Of a stretch of 20,589 bases of DNA, positions 1-7,666 are shown piece by piece. Position 1 is the first letter of the stretch, and every line of letters starts with the position of its first letter. The stretch lies in the NCBI GenBank assembly GCA_038880255.1, contig JAVZSA010000020.1, forward strand, positions 1 to 20,589, in the 5' to 3' direction. The notes under the pieces were generated by a model. That model ran no database searches. It saw nothing but the letters and a program-made list of their open reading frames with translations, and had not been told where the DNA came from. A program made the position numbers and the translations under genes. This DNA is from ARK-15 sp038880255 (GTDB lineage: Archaea; Thermoplasmatota; Thermoplasmata; Thermoplasmatales; ARK-15).

Positions 1-98
1 ATATTAATTATCTTTATATAATTTTACTGTAAAATTTTTCTCATAAATATTGTAAATTTTGTAAAAAAATTTTTAATAAACAATTAAATTCTAAATGT

Positions 99-476
99 AT
101 GGTACTTGAAGAGGGAATGGAATTTATTAAAAAATTTAAAACATCTTTGGAACATTCTGCAAAAAATATTGGTTCTGGTGATGTGGAAGTACTTTCTACT
201 CCATCATTAATCCTATTCATAGAAAATACAGCTAGAGAACTAATAGATAATTCACTTGGAAATGAAATGATTTCAGTTGGAACAATTGTTGATATTAAAC
301 ACATTAAAGCAAGTAAAATTGGGGATGATGTAACTATTAAAGTTAAATTATTAACTATTGATTCAAATAGATATACCTTTTGGGCCGAGGCATTTTCAAA
401 TGGAAAAAGAATAGCATATGGTATACATGAAAGAGCTAAAGTGGAAAAATCAAAATTTCTTTCCTCTCTAAAATGA
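99..476 (+). CDS. FlK-like hotdog-fold thioesterase
   Basis: 125 residues, the usual size of a single hotdog domain. It probably hydrolyses an acyl-CoA or similar thioester in the cytoplasm; the substrate cannot be read from sequence. The segment VLSTPSLILFIENTA, followed by a central His (KHIKAS), matches the fluoroacetyl-CoA thioesterase (FlK) family. T34, E42 and H68 have spacings of 8 and 26 residues, the same as my recollection of the FlK Thr42/Glu50/His76 triad. The start at 99 fits a leaderless transcript, with an AT-rich TATA-like stretch about 25 bp upstream. An alternative ATG at 117 has GAGGG only 1 nt away, too close for a normal ribosome binding site. The exonuclease-fold gene follows after 15 nt, so the two may be cotranscribed, though no shared function is evident. 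Family assignment is fairly safe. Confidence 0.8.
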   Translation: MVLEEGMEFIKKFKTSLEHSAKNIGSGDVEVLSTPSLILFIENTARELIDNSLGNEMISVGTIVDIKHIKASKIGDDVTIKVKLLTIDSNRYTFWAEAFSNGKRIAYGIHERAKVEKSKFLSSLK

Positions 477-491
477 CTATTTAAAATAAAT

Positions 492-1250
492 ATGTTAAAA
501 GATTCATTAATAATTTTTTCTGGAATTTCATACAAAAGGCAAAAACATTTAAAAAATAAAGGAATAATAACTTGGGATGATTTATTAAAAAAGGGAAAAA
601 TTTATTTTTCTGCTGAAAATTGGAAAATTATTGAAGAAGAAATTTATAGAGCTATGGAAAACTTTGAGAAGGGAAACATTGATTATTTTATCAATCTTAT
701 AGAAAAAAGAGATCATTTTATAATTTATAATGACTTTAAAGAAAAAGCAGTTTTTCTTGATATAGAAACCACAGGTCTTGATTTTGAAAACGATATAACA
801 ATATTGGGAATTTCAAATTATAAAAGAAATTATAGAGTTTTTGTAAATGGAATTAATTTATATGAGGAAAATATAATTCCATATTTAAGAAATTTTAAGA
901 TACTAGTAACATTTTATGGATCAAAATTTGATATACCATTTATAAGAAAAAAATATAGAATTTTAGGTGATTATTTATCAAATATGGTTCATATCGATTT
1001 ATGCTTTTTGGGACATAGGGTAGGTTTTAAAGGGGGATTAAAATCAATTGAAAAACAAGTTGGGATTTGGAGAGAAGAGGAAATAAAAAATCTTGGGGGC
1101 TATGATGCAGTAAAATTATGGATGGATTACAAAAATGGAAAGAGAGAAGCTCTAATAAAATTAATCAAATATAATAGAAGAGATGTACTTAACCTTATCA
1201 ATCTTATAGAAATAGAGATTTCATTAATGAATCAATTTTATTTTTATTAA
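492..1250 (+). CDS. DEDDy 3'-5' exonuclease-fold protein (RNase_H_2/YprB-like)
   Basis: 252 residues with an RNase H-like nuclease fold. The acidic residues that would bind two metal ions are visible: D90 and E92 in FLDIETTG, D147 in FYGSKFD, and D231 in YNRRD. Y227 lies four residues before D231, the DEDDy arrangement. The N-terminal ~40 residues (SGISYKRQKHLKNKGI..W.DLL) look like the helix-hairpin-helix lead-in seen in YprB-type proteins, which would help bind nucleic acid. A role in DNA repair or RNA processing is inferred. No helicase or polymerase domain is attached. The gene has no clear ribosome binding site and follows the thioesterase by 15 nt. Fold confidence is high; the biological substrate is unknown. 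Confidence 0.82.
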   Translation: MLKDSLIIFSGISYKRQKHLKNKGIITWDDLLKKGKIYFSAENWKIIEEEIYRAMENFEKGNIDYFINLIEKRDHFIIYNDFKEKAVFLDIETTGLDFENDITILGISNYKRNYRVFVNGINLYEENIIPYLRNFKILVTFYGSKFDIPFIRKKYRILGDYLSNMVHIDLCFLGHRVGFKGGLKSIEKQVGIWREEEIKNLGGYDAVKLWMDYKNGKREALIKLIKYNRRDVLNLINLIEIEISLMNQFYFY

Positions 1251-1322
1251 ATCTAATATATTTTTAAAACAAAAATTATAAATTGAAAAAATTATTTAAT
1301 CATATTACAAAATATTTTAATA

Positions 1323-1760
1323 ATGATAAACTATCATTCAAATATGCAAAATTTTCATTTAATTAAGGTTCTAATCATTATACAATTTTTAATTTTAATA
1401 ATACAGTTTATTTTAGGTATGTGGTTAAATTTATTTGCAACATTTAACCCGCCAGTTTTTCATCCAGGAATGATGATGTTTTATCCCTTTTTTCAAAATT
1501 CTGTATTAATGGCTCATATGATGGTGGGTATGTTTCTTATTCTCTTATCCCTTTTAATTATAATATTTTCAATAATAAATGCTGATTTAATATCTTTCTT
1601 TATTTCAATAATAAACATTATTACCTTATTGGTTGCAGCATTCTCAGGTATGTTTTTTGTAATGGGAAATTTTACTAATAATGTGCTTTCTTATTTAATG
1701 TCCTTAGGATTTATAGGTACAGTTATAACAGATTTTGTAATTTTAGCTTATATAAAGTAG
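1323..1760 (+). CDS. four-helix membrane protein, Met/His-rich, function unknown
   Basis: 145 residues with four probable transmembrane helices (about 12-36, 60-84, 88-113 and 120-144). I do not recognise the family with certainty. The first loop and second helix are unusually rich in Met and His: FHPGMMM at 46-52 and MAHMMVGM at 63-70, with 13 Met in total. H65 sits inside helix 2, and helix 3 contains small residues (AAFSGMFF). This recalls one half of a CtaA/cytochrome b561-like four-helix haem protein, or a copper-handling protein; both are inference. The start at 1323 has no ribosome binding site and an AT-rich TATA-like stretch at the right distance, suggesting a leaderless transcript. 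A convergent tRNA-Lys gene lies 7 bp downstream. Confidence 0.65.
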   Translation: MINYHSNMQNFHLIKVLIIIQFLILIIQFILGMWLNLFATFNPPVFHPGMMMFYPFFQNSVLMAHMMVGMFLILLSLLIIIFSIINADLISFFISIINIITLLVAAFSGMFFVMGNFTNNVLSYLMSLGFIGTVITDFVILAYIK

Positions 1761-1767
1761 AAATTAG

Positions 1768-1841
1768 CGGGCTCGAGGGGATTTGAACCCCCGACCATTC
1801 GGTTAAGAGCCGAACGCTCTACCGAGCTAAGCTACGAGCCC
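1768..1841 (-). tRNA. tRNA-Lys (CUU)
   Basis: On the minus strand the acceptor GGGCTCG pairs with CGAGCCC. The D arm contains AGCTCGGTAGAGC, and the anticodon stem TTCGG/CCGAA encloses the loop CTCTTAA, giving anticodon CTT (reads AAG). The T arm contains GGTTCAAAT. The discriminator is G, no CCA is encoded, and there is no intron. A TATA-like stretch (TTTAAATA on the minus strand, about 1863-1870) lies the expected ~26 bp before the 5' end. Confidence 0.96.
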
Positions 1842-2000
1842 TATATCCTTGAATAGGCATTCTATTTAAAAATGTTTTCATAATTAAATGTTTTTATAAA
1901 AAATAATTATTGTTTCATTTATTTTAATTTATTCTATCTTTTTATTTATTGAAAATTTTTTTAATTTCCTAATAAATTTAAATTTTACTATATGAGAGAA

Positions 2001-2010
2001 AAATATAAAT
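2001..2010 (+). promoter_or_regulatory. TATA box of the P-type ATPase gene
   Basis: AAATATAAAT is centred about 29 bp before the ATG at 2034, so the transcript would begin a few nucleotides before the start codon or at it. There is no purine-rich ribosome binding site in between. The rest of the 190-bp spacer from the tRNA-Lys gene is plain AT-rich DNA with no gene. Confidence 0.5.
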
Positions 2011-2033
2011 TAGACTAAGGATTACGATTTTCA

Positions 2034-4442
2034 ATGAAAGACTTTAATGAAATGGATCTAAATGAAACTGTAAAATTTTTAAAAACTGATATAAATCAAG
2101 GTCTTTCAAATGATGAGGTTAAAAAAAGGCAAAAAGAATATGGTTATAATGAAGTAATAGAAAAAAAAGAGAGTGAAATAAAAAGGATTGTAAAAAAATT
2201 TTGGGGCATTACACCAATTATGTTGGAAATCACAATGGTATTTTCTTTCATAATTGGTAGTTATTTAGATGGGTACATAATTGGAGCACTTTTAGTGGTA
2301 AATGCTATAATTGGGTATTCACAGGAAGAAAAAGCATCAAAGGCAGTTGAACTTTTAAAGAAGAAATTACAAATAAATACGAGGGTTCTTAGAGAAGGCA
2401 AATGGGATTCTATACCAGCGAGGGAATTGGTCCCTGGTGATATTTTAAGGTTAAGAGCTGGAGATTTTGTTCCTGCCGATGTAAAGGTAGCCAGTGAAAC
2501 AGAGCTTGAAATTGATCAATCAGCTCTTACTGGAGAATCACTTCCTGTAATAAAGAAAATTAATGATATTCTTTATTCTGGATCGATAGTAAGAAGAAAT
2601 GAGGCCAAGGGAATTGTTATTGCCACTGGGGTGAAAACATATTTCGGCAAAACTACCGAATTAGTACGTATGGCAAGACCCAAATTACATATGGAAAAAA
2701 TTACAACAAAAATAGTAGATTATCTTCTTATTATTGTAATAATATTAATTTCTGCAATGTTCATATTTTCATATTTAAGACACATAAATATCATTGATAT
2801 TATACCTCTTTCACTTATGCTAATAGTTTTTGCAGTTCCTGTTGCCCTTCCTGCTATGTTTACAGTAAGTATGGCTGTGGGTTCATTAGAAATTGCAAAA
2901 AAAGGTATTCTTCTTACTAGATTAAATGCAATAGAAGATGCTGCATCAATGGATACTTTATGTGCAGACAAAACAGGAACATTAACTATGAACAAACTTA
3001 CAATAAAGGTAACATTTCCCTTGGGTGAATTTAAGGAAAATGATCTAATTTTATTTGGTGCACTTGCCTCTGAAGAGGCAAATAGAGATCCAATAGATAT
3101 GGCGTTCATTAATGAAGCAAAAGCTAGAAATCTTAATATTTCAAGCTATAAGGTAAAGAGTTTTACACCCTTCGATCCTTCAACAAGGAGGACTGAGGTG
3201 GTAGTGGAAAAGAATGGAAAGGAATTTAAAATTTTAAAAGGAGCAGTAAATGTATTACTGGAAATGTGTAATGAAAAGAATGAGGAAGTATTGAAAAAAG
3301 TGGAGGAATATGCGGGGATGGGTTATAGAACATTGGCAATAGCAATTTCAGAAAATGAAAAATGTAAATTCTGTGGTTTAGTCGCTTTAAATGATCCTCC
3401 AAGATCTGACACAAAGAATCTTATTTTGGAATTGAAAAATCTTGGCATATCTGTGAAAATGTTAACAGGAGATGCACTTCCAATTGCAAAAGAAATAGGA
3501 AAGGAAATAGGTTTGGGTGATAAAATTGTAAAAAGTTCAGATTTAAAAAATTTGAAAAATAAGGACCCAATCACTGCAGCAAATTTAGCTGAGGAAAGTG
3601 ATGGTTTTGCGGAAATTTATCCTGAAGACAAATACACTATAGTAAAAAGTTTACAGGCAAAAAATCACATTGTTGGTATGACCGGAGATGGTGTGAATGA
3701 TGCTCCTGCTTTGAAACAAGCGGAGGTGGGTATAGCTGTAAGTAATGCTACGGACGTGGCAAAAGGTGCAGCAAGTGTTGTGCTTACCTCCGAAGGTCTT
3801 TCTAACATAGTTTCTCTAATTAAAGAAGGAAGAATGATTTATCAAAGGATTGTTACCTGGGTTCTTAATAAAATTATAAAAACATTTGAAGTGGCAGTTT
3901 TCATTTCACTAGCTTTTCTTATAACAGGTTATTATGTTTTGTCTGCAAGGGATATAGTTTTATTCCTTTTCTTAATTGATTTTGTAACAATATCAATTTC
4001 CACAGATATTGAAAGAGGATCAAATAAACCTGAGAAATGGAATATTTCATCACTTGTAAAATTTAGTGTAACCATTGGATTATTTACCGTAACTGAATTA
4101 TTCATATTATTATATTTAGCGATTAATTATTTTAATCTGGGAAAGGATATTGATAGTTTGCAGACATTTTTCTTTACAGCAATAATGTTCCTTGGTTTAC
4201 TAACACCATTAATAGTGAGAGAAAAATCTCATTTCTGGAAAACAATGCCAGGAAGAACTCTTCTAATTTCAATAATATTTGATATGGTTTTGGTTTCCAT
4301 ACTTTCAATATTTGGTTTTGGAATAATTAAACCTATTACATTGGATGAACTTATATTTATTATAATTTATGTATTTGCATTTTCATTTTTGGTGAATGAT
4401 AATGTTAAAATTTTATTGAGTAAATTAGGATTTTCAAGATGA
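2034..4442 (+). CDS. P3A-type plasma-membrane H+-ATPase
   Basis: 802 residues, a P-type ATPase that most likely pumps protons out of the cell. Landmarks in order: an N-terminal cation-ATPase domain; actuator motif TGES (166-169); helix M4 with FAVPVALPAMF (266-276); phosphorylation site DKTGTLT with D312; nucleotide-binding LKGA (401-404); TGD (478-480); hinge GDGVNDAP (551-558). Helix M6 has D649 in LIDFVTISISTD, at the place of the proton-carrying Asp of plant and fungal pumps. The M4 and DKTG context resembles fungal/plant H+-ATPases rather than Ca2+ or heavy-metal pumps. The protein ends just after the last helix, so the C-terminal autoinhibitory domain of plant enzymes is absent, as in other archaeal members. 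In an acidophile it could support pH homeostasis (inferred). The start fits a leaderless transcript. Confidence 0.92.
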   Translation: MKDFNEMDLNETVKFLKTDINQGLSNDEVKKRQKEYGYNEVIEKKESEIKRIVKKFWGITPIMLEITMVFSFIIGSYLDGYIIGALLVVNAIIGYSQEEKASKAVELLKKKLQINTRVLREGKWDSIPARELVPGDILRLRAGDFVPADVKVASETELEIDQSALTGESLPVIKKINDILYSGSIVRRNEAKGIVIATGVKTYFGKTTELVRMARPKLHMEKITTKIVDYLLIIVIILISAMFIFSYLRHINIIDIIPLSLMLIVFAVPVALPAMFTVSMAVGSLEIAKKGILLTRLNAIEDAASMDTLCADKTGTLTMNKLTIKVTFPLGEFKENDLILFGALASEEANRDPIDMAFINEAKARNLNISSYKVKSFTPFDPSTRRTEVVVEKNGKEFKILKGAVNVLLEMCNEKNEEVLKKVEEYAGMGYRTLAIAISENEKCKFCGLVALNDPPRSDTKNLILELKNLGISVKMLTGDALPIAKEIGKEIGLGDKIVKSSDLKNLKNKDPITAANLAEESDGFAEIYPEDKYTIVKSLQAKNHIVGMTGDGVNDAPALKQAEVGIAVSNATDVAKGAASVVLTSEGLSNIVSLIKEGRMIYQRIVTWVLNKIIKTFEVAVFISLAFLITGYYVLSARDIVLFLFLIDFVTISISTDIERGSNKPEKWNISSLVKFSVTIGLFTVTELFILLYLAINYFNLGKDIDSLQTFFFTAIMFLGLLTPLIVREKSHFWKTMPGRTLLISIIFDMVLVSILSIFGFGIIKPITLDELIFIIIYVFAFSFLVNDNVKILLSKLGFSR

Positions 4443-4480
4443 AAAATTAATTATTTTAGAAAATTTAAAAATATTTAGTT

Positions 4481-4488
4481 AAAAAAAA
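4481..4488 (-). terminator. oligo-T terminator after tRNA-Leu
   Basis: Eight A on the plus strand, so eight T on the transcribed minus strand, immediately follow the discriminator base of the tRNA. Archaeal RNA polymerase terminates at such T-runs without needing a hairpin. Confidence 0.6.
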
Positions 4489-4573
4489 TGCGGAGGGAGG
4501 GATTTGAACCCTCGTATCCCTATGGAAGTGGACCCTAAATCCACCACCTTTGACCTGGCTCGGTAACCTCCGC
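4489..4573 (-). tRNA. tRNA-Leu (UAG)
   Basis: 85 nt on the minus strand. The acceptor GCGGAGG pairs with CCTCCGC and the discriminator is A. The anticodon stem GTGGA/TCCAC encloses TTTAGGG, giving anticodon TAG (reads CUN, mainly CUA). A long variable arm of type II precedes the T arm, as expected for leucine. No CCA is encoded and no intron is seen. The gene begins 17 nt after the stop codon of the minus-strand gene upstream, with no convincing TATA box between, so it is probably cut from a shared transcript. Confidence 0.96.
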
Positions 4574-4590
4574 TAAAAAAAAAGAAAAAT

Positions 4591-4866
4591 TTAGAATAGT
4601 CCCTTCTTGTACATATTCTTGGCAACAAATGCATCTATTTTCCAAGTAGGTTGAAGGCTAGATGCTACCTGCATAAGATGGTCCAACGTATCTACTTCCC
4701 AATGACAAACAGCCATATTCTTATTTTCAGCAAGATCTACACTCAAAAGTTTTAAGCCAGAGGGGAGTTTCTTTTCTTTAGCCATTGAAATAACTTTTGT
4801 GGCAAACTCCATCACTTTTTCCTTTTGTGCATCTTCCCAACTATGCACTACTATTACATGAGCCAT
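4591..4866 (-). CDS. small conserved-looking alpha/beta protein, function unknown
   Basis: 91 residues, soluble, no signal peptide. The pattern is beta (AHVIVVHSW), a helix with many charged residues, beta (LKLLSVDLAE), beta (MAVCHWEVD), helix (LDHLMQVASS) and a final strand (KIDAFVAKNMY). This suggests a ferredoxin-like or dimeric alpha/beta-barrel fold with a CHWE core motif, as in several uncharacterised small archaeal proteins; I cannot name a family. The start has no ribosome binding site, and an AT-rich box (about 4891-4900) suits a leaderless transcript. It is divergent from the thermosome gene across 159 bp and is followed 17 nt later by tRNA-Leu. A stress-related role from the thermosome neighbourhood would be speculation. 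Confidence 0.7.
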   Translation of the reverse strand: MAHVIVVHSWEDAQKEKVMEFATKVISMAKEKKLPSGLKLLSVDLAENKNMAVCHWEVDTLDHLMQVASSLQPTWKIDAFVAKNMYKKGLF

Positions 4867-4952
4867 AATTTTTTTATATATTTAACCTATTAATAAATTT
4901 TTCCATAAAATATATTGTAAAGAGTGAATTTAAAATGATTGTTAAAAAGATA

Positions 4953-4985
4953 TTTAAGAAAATTTTAAGAAAGATTTAAATAGAA
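4953..4985 (+). promoter_or_regulatory. thermosome promoter with 11-bp-phased tandem repeat
   Basis: Three units start exactly 11 bp apart at 4953, 4964 and 4975: TTTAAGAAAAT, TTTAAGAAAGA and TTTAAATAGAA. The third is the probable TATA box (TTTAAATA, 4975-4982), with purine-rich GAAAGA as its BRE. Transcription should begin near 5005. The repeats lie on one face of the helix and could bind a regulator or extra basal factors; that part is inferred. Confidence 0.55.
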
Positions 4986-5025
4986 GTACAAATTTACACA
5001 TCTAAGGTTATGAGGTGATTAAAAT

Positions 5026-6687
5026 ATGATGGCAGGTCAAGTACCTATTCTGGTATTGAAGGAGGGTACAGAAAGGGAGACTGGTAAAAATGCACAGAAA
5101 AATAATATCTCTGCAGCTAAAGCTATCGCTGATGCTGTTAGAACCACACTAGGACCGAAAGGCATGGATAAAATGCTTGTTGATTCATTAGGTGATATAG
5201 TTATCACAAACGATGGTGCAACAATTTTAAAGGAAATTGATGTACAACATCCAGCCGCAAAAATGATTGTTGAAGTTGCAAAGGCTCAGGATCAGGAAGT
5301 AGGTGATGGTACTACTACTTCCGTTATTCTAGCAGGCGAACTTTTAAAACAAGCAGAAACATTACTTGAACAAAACATACATCCTACAATAATTACGAAT
5401 GGATATAGGATTGCAAGCCAGAAAGCTTTGGAAATTTTACCACAAATTGCTAAGAAGGTAACGAAGGAAGATTCAGAAACACTTAAAAAAATTGCAATGA
5501 CTGCTATGACAGGGAAGAATATTGGGCCAGATAGGGATTATTTTGCAGATCTTGTTGTAAAGGCCGTATTAACAGTTGCAAATGAAGTTAATGGTAAAAT
5601 AAAGGTAGATGTTGATAATATTAAAGTTGAGAAAAAAGCAGGTGGAAGTGTAAGAGATACACAATTAATAGATGGCATAGTTCTTGATAAGGAGAAAGTA
5701 CATCCTAGGATGCCAAAGATTGTAAAAGGTGCTAAAATTGCATTATTAAATGGAGGACTTGAAGTAAAGAAAACTGAAATAAGTGCAAAAATACAGATTG
5801 AAGATCCTTCAAAAATACATGAATTTCTTGCAGAAGAAGAAAATCAACTAAAAGATATGGTAGAAAAAATAAAGGCAGCTGGTGCCAATGTTGTCTTTGC
5901 ACAAAAAGGAATAGACGATCTTGCACAGCACTATCTGGCAAAATATAATATATATGGAGCAAGAAGAATAAAGAAGAGCGACATGGAAAGTCTTGCAAAG
6001 GCTACAGGCGGTAAAATAGTAACGAATCTAGACGATCTAAAGTTTGAAGATTTAGGACATGCAGAAACTGTGGAGGAAATCAAAATCGGTAATGATTACA
6101 TGACCTTTGTGAGAGGATGCAAAGATCCACACGCTGTGAGCATATTAATAAGAGGAGGAACTGAACACGTTATTGCAGAAGCAGAAAGGGCTCTCCATGA
6201 TGCAATTAAAGTTGTGGGTGTTACAGTTGAAGAAGGTCTAGTTGTACCCGGTGGTGGAGCTGTAGAAACAGAACTTGCATTAAGATTAAAGGAATTTGCT
6301 CATTCAGTAGGTGGTAGAGAGCAACTAGCTGTAGAGGGTTTTGCAAATGCACTTGAAATAGTACCAAGATCACTTGCTGAAAATGCAGGAATGGATGCAA
6401 TTTCATTTTTGATGAAACTTAAGAGCCTTCATGAACAGGGAAAGAAGTCCTATGGAATAGATGTGCTTGGTAACGGTGTTGAAGATATGTACAAACTTGG
6501 CGTAGTCGAACCTGCTAAAGTAAAAAAGCAGGCAATAGAAAGCGCAATGGAAGTAGCAACAATGATATTAAGAATTGACGACGTAATTGCAGCAAAGAAG
6601 AAAACAGAAACACAACCAGGACAGCAACCCGGACCACAAGGAACGCCACCCGGAATGGGTGGAATGGGCGGAATGCCCGAAATGTAA
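5026..6687 (+). CDS. thsA: thermosome subunit (group II chaperonin)
   Basis: 553 residues, full length for an archaeal CCT/TF55-type chaperonin subunit that folds proteins in an ATP-driven double-ring complex in the cytosol. Visible signatures: TTLGPKGMDKM (40-50), the nucleotide-binding TNDGATILKE region (61-70), GDGTTT (93-98), GGGAVE in the second equatorial half, and a C-terminal Gly/Met-rich tail (GMGGMGGMPEM) that projects into the cavity. The beginning MMAGQVPILVLKEGTERE closely matches the Thermoplasma alpha subunit, supporting the start at 5026. GAGGTGAT (5012-5019) lies 6 nt upstream; ATG at 5029 is an alternative. Codon choice looks typical of a highly expressed gene. Only one subunit gene is in the window; Thermoplasma has alpha and beta, so a second may lie elsewhere. 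The thsA symbol assumes the alpha assignment. Confidence 0.97.
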   Translation: MMAGQVPILVLKEGTERETGKNAQKNNISAAKAIADAVRTTLGPKGMDKMLVDSLGDIVITNDGATILKEIDVQHPAAKMIVEVAKAQDQEVGDGTTTSVILAGELLKQAETLLEQNIHPTIITNGYRIASQKALEILPQIAKKVTKEDSETLKKIAMTAMTGKNIGPDRDYFADLVVKAVLTVANEVNGKIKVDVDNIKVEKKAGGSVRDTQLIDGIVLDKEKVHPRMPKIVKGAKIALLNGGLEVKKTEISAKIQIEDPSKIHEFLAEEENQLKDMVEKIKAAGANVVFAQKGIDDLAQHYLAKYNIYGARRIKKSDMESLAKATGGKIVTNLDDLKFEDLGHAETVEEIKIGNDYMTFVRGCKDPHAVSILIRGGTEHVIAEAERALHDAIKVVGVTVEEGLVVPGGGAVETELALRLKEFAHSVGGREQLAVEGFANALEIVPRSLAENAGMDAISFLMKLKSLHEQGKKSYGIDVLGNGVEDMYKLGVVEPAKVKKQAIESAMEVATMILRIDDVIAAKKKTETQPGQQPGPQGTPPGMGGMGGMPEM

Positions 6688-6688
6688 A

Positions 6689-6697
6689 TTTTTTTTT
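6689..6697 (+). terminator. T9 run after the thermosome gene
   Basis: Nine T begin one base after the thermosome stop codon and end directly at the ATG of the next gene. It is a plausible intrinsic archaeal terminator. It also leaves the next gene without a ribosome binding site. Confidence 0.5.
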
Positions 6698-7660
6698 ATG
6701 TTACCCACATTTTCTATTGGAAAAGGGGAGGGCCAAGAATTAAAGGATCAATATGAAGTGGTTATTATAGGGGCTGGTCCTGCAGGCCTTTCTGCCGGTA
6801 TATATGCTATTAGATCTGGCCTTGAAGCAGTTGTAATAGAAAAAGGTGTTGCTGGAGGACTTGTTACTGAAGATCCATTGATTGAAAACTATTTAGGATT
6901 TGAAAGTATTGAAGGAGAAAAATTGGCCAAATACTTCAGGGATCATGCCGGTAAATATCTTAAAATATTTTCAAATATTGAAGTATTGGAGATAAAAAAG
7001 GATAGTGAACAATTTTCAATTAGACTTAATAATGGAAAAATTGTAAAATCTAAGGCAATCATTTTCTCAACTGGTACTACGCATAAAAAATTAAATGTTA
7101 AAGGAGAAGATGAATATTTAGGTAAAGGCGTTTCTTATTGTGTTACATGTGATGCATATTTTTTCAAAGGTAAAAAGGTAGCAGTTATAGGTGGTGGAAA
7201 TTCTGGGGCAGTGGCTGCTTTATATCTAAAAAGTGTTGGTGTTACACCTATTATCATAGAATTTATGCCTAAATACATGTGTGAAAAAGCTTACCAAGAT
7301 CAATTAAAGAAAAATAATATTGAATACTTAATAAACAGTCAGGTTCTAGAAATAGGTGGGGACGGTAAAAAAGTGGAATTCGTTAGATTGAAAGATAGAT
7401 CTTCTGGAAAAGAGGAGATTATTAAGGTAGATGGTGTTTTCATATATGTCGGTCTCTTACCACAAACACAGAGTATTAAGTACCTGGGCGTGAATATGGA
7501 TCAAAAGGGTTATATTATTACAGACAAAAGATGTAGAACAAATATTAAGAATTTCTACGCTGCAGGTGACGTTACTGGGGATTCCGGTCAAATAATAATT
7601 TCTGCTGGGCAAGGTGCCTTGGCAGCACTTAGTGCATATGAAGACTTAAGATTAAAATAA
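6698..7660 (+). CDS. trxB: thioredoxin reductase, Thermoplasma-type
   Basis: 320 residues, low-molecular-weight FAD-dependent disulfide reductase that should reduce thioredoxin in the cytosol. FAD-binding GAGPAG at 25-30, redox pair C148-VT-C151 followed by D152, a second Rossmann motif GGGNSG at 165-170, and the C-terminal FAD motif YAAGDVT around 287-293. After the second Rossmann motif, the place where NADPH-using enzymes have HRRxxxR holds EFMPKYMCEKAY, with no arginine, as in the T. acidophilum enzyme, which is reported not to use NADPH. The electron donor is therefore uncertain. The reading frame is open further upstream inside the thermosome gene, but ATG 6698 is the first start outside it and gives normal family length. 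No ribosome binding site or TATA box is obvious, so expression may rely on read-through past the T9 run. Confidence 0.93.
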   Translation: MLPTFSIGKGEGQELKDQYEVVIIGAGPAGLSAGIYAIRSGLEAVVIEKGVAGGLVTEDPLIENYLGFESIEGEKLAKYFRDHAGKYLKIFSNIEVLEIKKDSEQFSIRLNNGKIVKSKAIIFSTGTTHKKLNVKGEDEYLGKGVSYCVTCDAYFFKGKKVAVIGGGNSGAVAALYLKSVGVTPIIIEFMPKYMCEKAYQDQLKKNNIEYLINSQVLEIGGDGKKVEFVRLKDRSSGKEEIIKVDGVFIYVGLLPQTQSIKYLGVNMDQKGYIITDKRCRTNIKNFYAAGDVTGDSGQIIISAGQGALAALSAYEDLRLK

Positions 7661-7666
7661 TTATCT

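Noticed and set aside
41..535. 164-residue minus-strand frame opposite the thioesterase
   Set aside because: It is the complement of a gene with recognisable catalytic residues, and its own sequence shows no domain.
4489..4573. Intron in tRNA-Leu
   Set aside because: The extra length is the type II variable arm; anticodon stem and loop are uninterrupted.
6587..6697. N-terminal extension of thioredoxin reductase into the thermosome gene
   Set aside because: The open frame continues upstream, but the extra 37 residues are the +1 frame of the thermosome tail and match nothing in the family; ATG 6698 gives normal length.
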